A stretch of DNA of 8,903 bases from positions 1-8,903 of the forward strand of contig CAJOFW010000042.1 of the NCBI GenBank assembly GCA_905234005.1, read 5' to 3'. The notes beneath the pieces are model-generated. The model was not told the DNA's origin. It saw nothing but the letters and a program-made list of their open reading frames with translations, and did no database searches. The DNA comes from an uncultured Oscillospiraceae bacterium. Lineage in GTDB: Bacteria > Bacillota > Clostridia > Oscillospirales > Oscillospiraceae. This document shows, piece after piece, positions 1 through 5,850 of this stretch. Within the stretch, counting starts at the first letter, position 1. Each line of letters opens with the position of its first letter. Made by a program: the position numbers and the translations under genes.

Positions 1-120
1 CGCCGAAGCAATCATAAACCCCCGGCCCAGCCCGGCCCGGGATACCAAATCCTTCATAACAAACTCCGCCATGGGACTGCGGCAGATATTGCCGTGGCAA
101 ACCATTAGAATTTTTATCAT
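1..120 (-). CDS. Low-molecular-weight protein tyrosine phosphatase, N-terminal 40 codons (partial)
   Basis: The minus strand opens with ATG at 120-118 and reads 40 codons without a stop to the left edge. The product starts MIKILMVCHGNICRSPMAEF. This is the signature of the LMW-PTP family: a beta strand, then the P-loop C-X5-R with the nucleophile Cys8 and Arg14, followed by the conserved S-P-x-A-E. Family members dephosphorylate phosphotyrosine, or in some Firmicutes phosphoarginine, in the cytoplasm; the family is usually about 150 residues, so roughly three quarters lies outside the window and the catalytic Asp loop cannot be seen. The Shine-Dalgarno is weak (GGTGAT, five bases before the ATG). 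The gene is on the same strand as the CDF transporter and lies downstream of it, 168 bases away. I found no convincing promoter in that gap, so read-through or an unrecognised promoter is possible. The target is unknown. Confidence 0.88.
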   Translation of the reverse strand, partial: MIKILMVCHGNICRSPMAEFVMKDLVSRAGLGRGFMIASA

Positions 121-136
121 AAAATATCACCAGTCA

Positions 137-208
137 GCAACCGCCACTTCAAGTGGTGGTTTGCAAATTGCCCTGTAAGGGCTGAATATATGCGCCGCCT
201 GAAGGCGG
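137..208. repeat. Cluster of three consecutive hairpins (candidate palindromic repeat element)
   Basis: Within the 168-base gap between the CDF gene and the LMW-PTP gene there are three stem-loops in a row. Stem 1 pairs 137-147 with 153-164, 11 base pairs with one bulged T at 160 and a G-U wobble at 143/157. Stem 2 pairs 170-174 with 178-182 around a 3-base loop. Stem 3 pairs CCGCC at 195-199 with GGCGG at 204-208 around TGAA. Stems 1 and 3 are both followed within a few bases by TTGCAA (161-166 and 212-217), so they look like diverged copies of one unit. The wobble in stem 1 pairs only in plus-strand RNA; on the minus strand it becomes an A-C mismatch. No T-run follows any stem, so these are not ordinary terminators. 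A REP-like or IS200/IS605-derived non-coding repeat is the favoured reading; a structured RNA is the alternative. The rest of the gap (209-288) shows only a 5-bp inverted repeat at 247-269. Confidence 0.5.
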
Positions 209-288
209 GTGTTGCAAGCCGTTCTTACTTTTGCCGCTCAGTATAAGCTTCGACAAAACTGCATGAAGCCTTCCCCGGAGAAAAAGTA

Positions 289-1380
289 TCAGTCGGAGAT
301 GTCGTAGTCGAGGGCGATGCACACCTGCCAGGCGGGGTACAGCGCCTTTACGCGCTGTTCGATCTCGCGCAGGACGGCGGCGCGATCCTTCGCGTCGAAG
401 CTGACGATGAGGTCGAATTTCATGCTTTTGGCCGCCTCGTCCGCGTAGAAGCCGTGCATTTGCAGCATGGCGAGGACGGCGGAGCGCATCGCGGCGGCCT
501 CGTCGTTCTGCGTGTTGACCGAGTAGACCGATATGCCGGTCATCACAACGCCGGTGTCCGTGAACACCCGCTGCGTGATCGCACGCTCGAGCGTGTCAAG
601 CGCCTCGGCGGTCATGGTGTCGGGCACCTCGATGTGCACCGAGCCGATCATCCTTTCCGGGCCGTAGCTGTGCACGATGAGGTCGTAGGCGCCGAACACC
701 TCGTCGAACGACGTGACCGACGCCTTGACCGCATGGGTCAGCTCGGCGTCGATGCGTTTGCCGAGGATGTCGTCGATCGTGTCCCGCAGCATCTCAAAGC
801 CGGACTTGATGATCACGATCGAAATCACCGCGCCCAGCCACGCCTCGAGGCTCACGCCGGTCGTGAGAAAGATGATCGCGGCCACCAGCGTGGAGGCGGA
901 GATCACCGCGTCGAACATCGCGTCGCTGCCCGAGGCGACGAGGGCGCCGGAATCGACCCTCTGCCCCGTGCGTTTGACGCGGATGCCGAGCGCGAGCTTG
1001 ACCGCGACGGCGGCGGCGATGATGACGAGGGCGGTCACGGAGTAGTCCGGCGTGTCGGGCGTGATGATCTTCCTGACCGACTCCGTGAACGACGTGACGC
1101 CGGCGTACAGCACGATCACGGCGATCACCGTGGCGCTGAGATACTCGACCCGGCCGTAGCCCAGCGGGTGCTTCCTGTCCGGGGCCTTCTGCGCAAGCTT
1201 CGTGCCGATGATCGTGATGAGCGACGACATCGCGTCGCTGAGGTTGTTCACCGCGTCGAGGATGACGGCGACGGAGTTCGACACAAGCCCCACCGCCGCC
1301 TTGAACGCCGCCAGCAGCACGTTCGCCGCGATGCCGATCACGCTCGTGCGGACAATGATCTGTTCCCTGCTCTTTTCCAT
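289..1380 (-). CDS. Cation diffusion facilitator (CDF) transporter, probable Mn2+ efflux type
   Basis: 363 residues. The first 200 or so form the CDF membrane domain: hydrophobic segments at about 13-33, 36-58, 80-100, 114-133, 155-175 and 178-196. The transport metal site is visible as N45-x3-D49 in helix 2 (NNLSD) and D153-x3-D157 in helix 5. That N-D-D-D set differs from the H/D-rich sites of zinc CDFs and matches what is described for streptococcal MntE, so export of Mn2+ (possibly Fe2+) from the cytoplasm by antiport is likely. A ferredoxin-like cytoplasmic domain at about 212-290 would form the dimer. A further 70-residue tail (about 294-363) also looks like a beta-alpha-beta fold, making the protein longer than the usual 300. 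The start is supported by AAGGGGG (1395-1389) eight bases upstream. It has its own promoter and no partner gene. Family assignment is secure, substrate is inferred. Confidence 0.93.
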   Translation of the reverse strand: MEKSREQIIVRTSVIGIAANVLLAAFKAAVGLVSNSVAVILDAVNNLSDAMSSLITIIGTKLAQKAPDRKHPLGYGRVEYLSATVIAVIVLYAGVTSFTESVRKIITPDTPDYSVTALVIIAAAVAVKLALGIRVKRTGQRVDSGALVASGSDAMFDAVISASTLVAAIIFLTTGVSLEAWLGAVISIVIIKSGFEMLRDTIDDILGKRIDAELTHAVKASVTSFDEVFGAYDLIVHSYGPERMIGSVHIEVPDTMTAEALDTLERAITQRVFTDTGVVMTGISVYSVNTQNDEAAAMRSAVLAMLQMHGFYADEAAKSMKFDLIVSFDAKDRAAVLREIEQRVKALYPAWQVCIALDYDISD

Positions 1381-1418
1381 AGGATACGCCCCCTTCGATG
1401 GTCGTAAATCACGCTCTC

Positions 1419-1447
1419 ATTATAACACACCTGATTCCAAATGAAAA
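1419..1447 (-). promoter_or_regulatory. Sigma-A type promoter with extended -10 for the CDF gene
   Basis: Read on the minus strand, a perfect TATAAT occupies 1424-1419 and is preceded by TGT, giving an extended -10 (TGn). A -35-like TTTTCA lies at 1447-1442 with a 17-base spacer. Transcription would begin near 1412, leaving a leader of about 30 bases before the ATG at 1380. Confidence 0.72.
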
Positions 1448-1505
1448 TCGCGTCCCGCACAGGTAATCCTGAAACCGGAAACGACATCAACAGGTTTACA
1501 ATAAT

Positions 1506-1526
1506 ATATTGGCAGCAAACCAATAT
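1506..1526. repeat. 7-bp inverted repeat upstream of the CDF promoter
   Basis: ATATTGG (1506-1512) and its exact reverse complement CCAATAT (1520-1526) flank a 7-base spacer. The site sits in an AT-rich stretch unlike its GC-rich surroundings, about 60 bases upstream of the CDF -35 element and after the end of galT. It could be a regulator binding site or a weak hairpin at the 3' end of the galT transcript. I do not recognise it as a known metalloregulator box. Confidence 0.4.
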
Positions 1527-1541
1527 CCAATTCCCCGCACA

Positions 1542-1574
1542 GAGAGGGCGGACACCGCCAATGCCCGCCCTCTC
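1542..1574 (-). other. GC-rich hairpin downstream of galT, possible weak terminator
   Basis: GAGAGGGCGG (1542-1551) pairs exactly with CCGCCCTCTC (1565-1574), a 10-bp stem around a 13-base loop. A competing inner hairpin (GGCGG-ACA-CCGCC, 1547-1559) shares one arm. It lies 84 bases past the galT stop in the galT direction. No T-run follows it on the minus strand (the next bases read TGTGCGGGG), so it is not a standard intrinsic terminator; it may protect the mRNA 3' end or need a factor. The rest of 1381-1657 holds the CDF promoter, the 7-bp inverted repeat and no convincing gene. Confidence 0.45.
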
Positions 1575-1657
1575 CCGGCACACCTCCGCCGGCTTTGAAC
1601 CGCATATACTGCCATACGATGGCGCCGCCGGAGGATTCGATTCTTACAGCTTCCCGC

Positions 1658-3148
1658 TCACAGGCTTTCGAGGAAGGTCATGAACGCCCGCTGTCCCGAT
1701 TCGGTGCGTTTGAATACGCCCGCGTCCTCAAGCACGGCGGCGAACACGTTTCCGACCTCCTGCCGCAGGATATCCGTCACGTTTTCCCCGTCAAGCTCCG
1801 GATGGCGGCGCTTCACGTCCGCCGCCCACGGCGCGTGGGCCGCTGTCAGCGGGTCGGCGGTGAGGTCGGCGTCACGCAGCAGCGCCTCGCCGACGGCGGC
1901 AAGCTCCGTCTTCAGCCGAGCAGGCAGCACGGCAAGCCCCATGACCTCGATGAGGCCGATGTTCTCCTTTTTGATGTGGTGCTTCTCCGCGTGGGGATGG
2001 AAGATGCCGAGGGGGTATTCGTCCGTGGTGCGGTTGTTGCGCAGCACGAGGTCAAGCTCGTAATCATCGCCCCGCCGCCGGGCGATGGGGGTGATCGTGT
2101 TGTGTCTCTCGCCGCCGGATTCGTGGAGGATGTCCGCCGCCGGGTCGTCGTAGGCACGCCACGCCGCGAGGACATGACCGGCGAGGGTGACAAGCCGTCC
2201 GGGTTCGGCGCAGCGCAGCCGCAGAACCGACAGCGGCCAGCGCACGATACCGGCCGTCACGTCCTCATATCCCGGCACGACGAACGGCGTCTCGATCTCC
2301 GCCCGCTCCATGGCGAATTCAAAGCGCCCGCCCTGGTAGTGGTCGTGGCTCAGGACGCTGCCGCCCACAATCGGGAGATCGGCGTTCGAGCCGATGAAGT
2401 AGTGCGGAAACTGCGTCACGAAATCGAGAAGATTGCCGAACGTGCCCTCGTCGATGTGCATCGGGATGTGTTCGCGGTTAAGCACGATGCAGTGCTCGCT
2501 GTAATAGACGTAGGGGCTGTACTGCAGGTAGTAGTCCGCGCCGCCGAGGGTGATCGGGATGATGCGGTGGTTCTGCCGGGCCGGATGGTTCAGGTGGCCG
2601 GCGTAGCCCTCGTTCTCGGCGCAGAGAAGGCACTTCGGGTAACCGGTGCTCTTCGCCCTCCCCGCCGCCGCGATGGCCTTCGGATCCTTCTCGGGCTTCG
2701 AGAGGTTGATCGTGATGTCGAGCGTGCCGTATGCCGTGTCGGCGGGCCACTGCACGTCCTTCGCGATGCGGTCGCGGCGGATGTAGTCGGTGTCGCCGGA
2801 AAACGCGTAATACCAGTCCGTGGCCTCCCGGGGCGAACGGCGGTACAGCTCCCGAAACCGGGCGATCACCTCCGACGGCCTCGGCGTCACGATGCCGATC
2901 AGCTCCGTGTCCAGCAGGTCGTACCAGGTCGCGGAGTTTCCGTCGATGACGCCGTGCTCATACGCGTAGTCGCACAGCGGATTCAAAATCGCCCGGATGG
3001 GCGGCAGCTCGTCCACCGGGATAAGCCCGCCGAAGCCGTCCATGCGCAGGGCGTGGATGAGCCGGTTCGAGGCCCAGACGCGATCGGCATCGGCAAGCCA
3101 GCCTCTGCGGACGGCGTATTCGATCAGTTGGGAAATGGTCAGCTCCAT
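1658..3148 (-). CDS. galT: UDP-glucose--hexose-1-phosphate uridylyltransferase (type 2 GalT)
   Basis: 496 residues. It catalyses exchange of UMP between UDP-glucose and galactose-1-phosphate, the middle step of the Leloir pathway, in the cytoplasm. The length and sequence fit the Firmicutes GalT2 group rather than the shorter E. coli type. Visible landmarks: a helical N-terminal region (about 1-130), a C-x2-C pair at C173/C176, and the active-site block S267-H268-D269-H270-Y271-Q272-G273-G274. By analogy with the HPH of classical GalT, the second His of H-D-H would carry the UMP intermediate. The C-terminal half holds G-I-F-H-P-H followed by H-H-I-K-K-E-N-I-G-L-I-E-V-M-G, conserved in this group. 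AGGAGAG (3160-3154) five bases upstream fixes the start. galK and galE, often its neighbours, are not in the window; the gene appears to be transcribed alone from its own promoter. Confidence 0.96.
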   Translation of the reverse strand: MELTISQLIEYAVRRGWLADADRVWASNRLIHALRMDGFGGLIPVDELPPIRAILNPLCDYAYEHGVIDGNSATWYDLLDTELIGIVTPRPSEVIARFRELYRRSPREATDWYYAFSGDTDYIRRDRIAKDVQWPADTAYGTLDITINLSKPEKDPKAIAAAGRAKSTGYPKCLLCAENEGYAGHLNHPARQNHRIIPITLGGADYYLQYSPYVYYSEHCIVLNREHIPMHIDEGTFGNLLDFVTQFPHYFIGSNADLPIVGGSVLSHDHYQGGRFEFAMERAEIETPFVVPGYEDVTAGIVRWPLSVLRLRCAEPGRLVTLAGHVLAAWRAYDDPAADILHESGGERHNTITPIARRRGDDYELDLVLRNNRTTDEYPLGIFHPHAEKHHIKKENIGLIEVMGLAVLPARLKTELAAVGEALLRDADLTADPLTAAHAPWAADVKRRHPELDGENVTDILRQEVGNVFAAVLEDAGVFKRTESGQRAFMTFLESL

Positions 3149-3215
3149 GTCGTCTCTCCTGTTTGCGCCGCGTCATTCGCCGCGTGACGCCGGGCATGCA
3201 GCGCTTTATCTGTCT

Positions 3216-3244
3216 ATTGTACACGAACATGGCGGCTGTGTCTA
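3216..3244 (-). promoter_or_regulatory. Sigma-A type promoter for galT
   Basis: On the minus strand, TAGACA (3244-3239; five of six to consensus) and TACAAT (3221-3216; five of six) are separated by exactly 17 bases. Transcription would start near 3209, giving a leader of about 60 bases before the ATG at 3148. No catabolite-response element that I can recognise overlaps it. Confidence 0.75.
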
Positions 3245-3348
3245 CGGCTTTTTTGACATTTTCGTGAGGAAAAATGCAAAACGCCGCCAAAAGCCGCGCA
3301 AAACCGGTCGTCGCGGGGATATGCGGCGGGGTGAATTCTTTCCGAATG

Positions 3349-3378
3349 CTGGCATTTCGCCCTCGGATGTGGTATATT
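3349..3378 (+). promoter_or_regulatory. Promoter with extended -10 for the phosphatase lipoprotein
   Basis: TATATT at 3373-3378 is preceded by TGG (3370-3372), an extended -10. CTGGCA at 3349-3354 is a fair -35 with an 18-base spacer. Transcription would start near 3385, about 60 bases before the ATG at 3448. It faces away from the galT promoter, so this 299-base spacer serves two divergent genes. Confidence 0.6.
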
Positions 3379-3447
3379 CGGTTCAAAGGCGGGGCAGCGC
3401 CGGCGCCGCCCCGATCCGGAAAACCGGCATGGAAAGGAGCGGAACCC

Positions 3448-4602
3448 ATGAACACCATACGCAGGCGCAGAAGCGTCGTCATCGTCCTGCTGCTGTGCGC
3501 CGTGCTGTCGCTGGGCGGCTGCGGCGCGAAGGCGGTCGGCGGGCCGGCGTCCGTCACGGACTGCGCCATCCTCCACGAGCCGGAGTTCGGCGGGGTGTAT
3601 ATCGAGATCACCATCGACGACTTCAACGCTCTGGGCTATGCCTGCGGCGACAGCGTGGATATCGCCTTCTCGAACGGCTATACGCTGGAGGATCAGCCCT
3701 ATTACAACGGCTATTACACCGAAAACGGCCAGACGCTGCTCGTAGCCTATCCGGGCTACGACTACATAAAGGCGTGCGTCAACAACGGCGACGATCTCTG
3801 GGACATCGCCGGTCTCGGCGAGGGCGACACGGCGACCGTCTCCCTGCGTGAGAGCGGGAAGTATCTGGACATCCAGAACGCCCGCGACATCCACTATTAC
3901 GATGAACGCGAGCGGTATGACAGCGACGAGCAGTTCGCGAACTTCCGCGGCGTCTCGGTCACGGGCATCGCCGCCGATACGCTCTATCGCTCCGCCTCCC
4001 CCTGCGACAACCAGCACAACCGCGCCGCGTACGTAAACGCGCTGATGGAGTCCGCCGGTGTGCGGTGCATCCTCGACCTCGCCGACAGCGATGAGAAGAT
4101 TCAGGGCTATATCGCCGCCGAGGGCTTCGACTGCCCGTATTTCCTCACGCTCTACGAGGCCGGCGGCGTGATTCCGCTGGCTCTGAACACAAACTTCACC
4201 TCCGAGGCGTTCACGCGGAAGCTGGCGGCGGGTCTCATCGCCATGGCGGAGCAGGACGGCCCGTATCTCGTCCACTGCACCGAGGGCAAGGATCGCACCG
4301 GGTTTGTGTGTATGCTCCTCGAGGCCCTCTGCGGCGCGGGCTACGATGAGATCGTCGACGACTATATGATCACCTACGACAACTATTACCGCATCACCGC
4401 CGCGTCCGACCCCGACCGGTACAACGTCATCGTGGAGCACGTTCTCGACCCGATGATCCGCATTCTCGTGCCCGACGCGGACACGGCGCTCCCGGACGCC
4501 GACCTCGCCGCCGGGGCGGCGGACTATCTTCTCGCCGCCGGGATGGACGACGGTCAGCTCGCCCTGCTCCGGTCACGTCTCACCGCGTCCGACGCCGGGT
4601 AA
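3448..4602 (+). CDS. Secreted tyrosine/dual-specificity phosphatase lipoprotein with SAM-hydroxide-transferase-like N-terminal region
   Basis: 384 residues from the ATG at 3448, chosen because AAAGGAG (3433-3439) lies eight bases upstream and the next residues form a lipoprotein signal: four arginines (5-8), a hydrophobic stretch (9-22) and lipobox L22-G-G-C25. The mature protein should be lipid-anchored on the outer face of the membrane. Residues about 38-150 resemble the C-terminal domain of SAM hydroxide adenosyltransferases, as I recall for clostridial relatives. Residues about 165-384 form a PTP/DSP-like domain: F-R-G-V (167-170), L-Y-R-S-A-S-P (179-185) and the P-loop H276-C277-T-E-G-K-D-R283-T-G, with C277 the expected nucleophile and R283 the phosphate binder. 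The Lys in the loop resembles lipid-phosphate-acting PTPs, so a protein substrate is not certain. The frame is open upstream to 3274, but that stretch holds the promoter and leader and has no good ribosome site. It is transcribed alone and closed by the terminator at 4646. Confidence 0.9.
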   Translation: MNTIRRRRSVVIVLLLCAVLSLGGCGAKAVGGPASVTDCAILHEPEFGGVYIEITIDDFNALGYACGDSVDIAFSNGYTLEDQPYYNGYYTENGQTLLVAYPGYDYIKACVNNGDDLWDIAGLGEGDTATVSLRESGKYLDIQNARDIHYYDERERYDSDEQFANFRGVSVTGIAADTLYRSASPCDNQHNRAAYVNALMESAGVRCILDLADSDEKIQGYIAAEGFDCPYFLTLYEAGGVIPLALNTNFTSEAFTRKLAAGLIAMAEQDGPYLVHCTEGKDRTGFVCMLLEALCGAGYDEIVDDYMITYDNYYRITAASDPDRYNVIVEHVLDPMIRILVPDADTALPDADLAAGAADYLLAAGMDDGQLALLRSRLTASDAG

Positions 4603-4629
4603 AACGGCGGCGGATAAACGGCGGTGGAC
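4602..4629 (+). repeat. Imperfect 14-base tandem repeat after the phosphatase stop
   Basis: AAACGGCGGCGGAT (4602-4615) is followed directly by AAACGGCGGTGGAC (4616-4629), two differences in 14. It lies between the phosphatase stop codon and its terminator. No function is apparent; it may be a small slippage duplication. Confidence 0.4.
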
Positions 4630-4645
4630 GAACGCCCCCGATCAC

Positions 4646-4676
4646 AAAAAGACCCGCCCCGCGGCGGGTCTTTTTT
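4646..4676 (+). terminator. Intrinsic terminator of the phosphatase gene (potentially bidirectional)
   Basis: GACCCGCC (4651-4658) pairs perfectly with GGCGGGTC (4663-4670) around a CCGC loop, and TTTTTT (4671-4676) follows. Five A residues at 4646-4650 extend the stem by A-T pairs and supply a T-run on the minus strand, so it could also stop leftward transcription. It starts 44 bases after the phosphatase stop codon. Confidence 0.95.
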
Positions 4677-4734
4677 GCCGCCCATCGGACAGCCGACGGG
4701 CGTTCACGGCGGTATCGCATGCAATATATTCCCG

Positions 4735-4765
4735 TTGTTTGATTTTCGCTGCGGTAGTCTATAAT
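4735..4765 (+). promoter_or_regulatory. Promoter of the tocopherol-cyclase-like gene
   Basis: A perfect TATAAT lies at 4760-4765. Two overlapping -35 candidates are present: TTGTTT at 4735-4740 (19-base spacer) and TTGATT at 4739-4744 (15-base spacer); neither spacing is ideal and the choice is open. Transcription would start near 4772, giving a leader of about 68 bases. The AT-rich run 4721-4748 contrasts with its surroundings. Confidence 0.72.
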
Positions 4766-4839
4766 AGAGACACATCAAAAAGAATCACCGCAGCCGCACG
4801 GCGAGGCGGCCGGGATATATACGGGGGTGCGCCGCAAGC

Positions 4840-5709
4840 ATGACACACAGCCAAAGCGCCTTCTGCGGCTGGTACTTCCGCTGCCAGTCGGAGACGCAAA
4901 CCGTCGCCGTCATCCCCGCGACGCACAGCGCGGACGGCGGCCCATCCGATTCCGGGCTGTCCGGCTCCATCCAGATCATCACTGACAGCGGCTGCTTCGG
5001 CGCTTCGCTGCCGGGCGGGTTTGTGCGTGAAAACGCGCCGATTGCCGTGCTGGGCGGCTGTCAATTCCGGGAGAGCGGACTGCGGCTTGCGCTGCATACC
5101 GGGGCCGTCGACGCGGAGGGCGAGCTGCGATTTGATGACCTCACGCCGCTGCGCTATGACGTCATGGGCCCGTTTCGGTATGTCCCGTTCATGGAGTGCC
5201 GCCACAGCGTATTCAGTATGCGCCACCGCGTCAACGGCTGCCTTCGCGTCGCGGGCACGGATTACCGCTTCGTAAACGGCGACGGCTATATCGAGGGCGA
5301 CCGGGGCCGGTCGTTTCCCCGAAAATACGCGTGGACGCAGTGCTTTTTCGACGGCGGCTCTCTGATGCTGTCCGCCGCGGAGATCCCGCTCGGCCCGGTG
5401 CGGTTCACCGGCGTCATCGCCGCCGTGCTGCTCGGCGGCCGCGAATACCGGCTCGCCACCTATCTCGGCGCACGGGCAATGAAATGCGCCGGCGGCGAGC
5501 TGGTGCTCCGGCAGGGCGATACGACGCTGACGGCGGCGCTGCTCGATACAAACGCCGCCCCGCTCCGCGCCCCGGAAAACGGGGCCATGACCCGCCTCAT
5601 CCGCGAAAACGCCGCCTGCCGCGCCCGTTATGAGCTGGTAAAGGGCGGCAGGCGGCTTCTGTCCGTGGAGGCGGATAACGCCGCGTTCGAATACGAGTAT
5701 GACCGGTGA
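4840..5709 (+). CDS. Tocopherol cyclase family protein, substrate unknown
   Basis: 289 residues. Conserved features of the family are in order: F-C-G-W-Y-F-R-C-Q near the N-terminus (8-16), S-I-Q-I-I-T-D (43-49), L-T-P-L-R-Y-D-V-M-G-P-F (101-112), P-F-M-E-C-R-H-S-V-F-S-M-R-H (116-129), and the hallmark G149-Y-I-E152-G-D-R-G-R-S-F-P160 followed by W165-x-Q167. Plant members close the chromanol ring of tocopherol; clostridial members are cofactor-free, soluble-looking beta-rich proteins of unproven function, and an anaerobe of this type is not known to make tocopherol. No signal peptide or membrane segment is seen. The ATG at 4840 is the only standard start in frame after stops at 4762-4767; its ribosome site is poor (GGGGGTG at 4823-4829, ten bases away). 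It is a single-gene unit between the terminator at 4646 and two hairpins. Confidence 0.88.
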   Translation: MTHSQSAFCGWYFRCQSETQTVAVIPATHSADGGPSDSGLSGSIQIITDSGCFGASLPGGFVRENAPIAVLGGCQFRESGLRLALHTGAVDAEGELRFDDLTPLRYDVMGPFRYVPFMECRHSVFSMRHRVNGCLRVAGTDYRFVNGDGYIEGDRGRSFPRKYAWTQCFFDGGSLMLSAAEIPLGPVRFTGVIAAVLLGGREYRLATYLGARAMKCAGGELVLRQGDTTLTAALLDTNAAPLRAPENGAMTRLIRENAACRARYELVKGGRRLLSVEADNAAFEYEYDR

Positions 5710-5710
5710 T

Positions 5711-5735
5711 CAGCAGCCCGGTGAAGCGGGTGCTG
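5711..5735 (+). other. Hairpin immediately after the tocopherol-cyclase-like gene
   Basis: CAGCA (5711-5715) and CCCG (5717-5720) pair with CGGG (5727-5730) and TGCTG (5731-5735), nine pairs with a single bulged G at 5716 and a 6-base loop. It begins one base after the stop codon. No T-run follows, so it is more likely a 3'-end stabiliser or part of a two-hairpin end than a terminator alone. Confidence 0.5.
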
Positions 5736-5752
5736 AACAGTTGCCAATCCGC

Positions 5753-5786
5753 AAAAATCCCGCCGCCGGTCACTGCCGGCGGCGGG
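5753..5786 (-). terminator. Strong GC-rich hairpin with its T-run on the minus strand
   Basis: CCCGCCGCCGG (5759-5769) pairs perfectly with CCGGCGGCGGG (5776-5786), 11 pairs around a 6-base loop. On the plus strand no T-run follows. On the minus strand the stem is followed after one base by TTTTT (5757-5753), the arrangement of an intrinsic terminator. No minus-strand gene ends here, so it would block antisense transcription from the helicase side. It may still serve as the plus-strand 3' end of the tocopherol-cyclase-like mRNA. Confidence 0.55.
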
Positions 5787-5821
5787 CGTCGGCGCCTGTC
5801 CGGCGTGCGTTCCGGTTTTGA

Positions 5822-5850
5822 TTGCCATGGCGCGGTGTTTGGTGTATGAT
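5822..5850 (+). promoter_or_regulatory. Sigma-A type promoter for the helicase gene
   Basis: TTGCCA (5822-5827) and TATGAT (5845-5850) are separated by exactly 17 bases. Transcription would start near 5857 with a leader of about 80 bases. One arm of a 9-bp inverted repeat lies within the spacer. Confidence 0.75.

Noticed and set aside
185..245. TATATT (190-185) and TATACT (245-240) on the minus strand as promoters for the LMW-PTP gene
   Set aside because: Neither has a recognisable -35 at a workable distance, and the first lies inside the hairpin cluster, so I did not call a promoter.
454..1407. A 317-codon open frame on the plus strand opposite the CDF gene
   Set aside because: The product is dominated by H, R, D and G repeats and has no domain; the minus strand encodes a full CDF transporter.
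1338..1605. Small open frames of 61-81 codons between galT and the CDF gene
   Set aside because: They overlap the hairpin, the inverted repeat and the CDF promoter, lack ribosome sites and show no recognisable protein features.
1595..3187. A 530-codon open frame on the plus strand opposite galT
   Set aside because: It overlaps a complete type 2 GalT with an active-site S-H-D-H-Y-Q block, a good ribosome site and a promoter. The plus-strand product shows only shadow composition.
3253..3258. A perfect plus-strand TTGACA in the divergent spacer
   Set aside because: No acceptable -10 lies 16-18 bases downstream (bases near 3275-3281 read TGCAAAA), so it is probably an orphan match.
3274..3447. 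An in-frame upstream ATG at 3274 that would extend the phosphatase by 58 residues
   Set aside because: The extension contains the extended -10 promoter and leader, has no family similarity, and would bury the lipoprotein signal that begins at 3448 behind a good ribosome site.
3214..4440. A 408-codon open frame on the minus strand opposite the phosphatase lipoprotein
   Set aside because: It would cover the promoters of both divergent genes and has no recognisable motif, whereas the plus-strand protein has a lipobox and a PTP loop.
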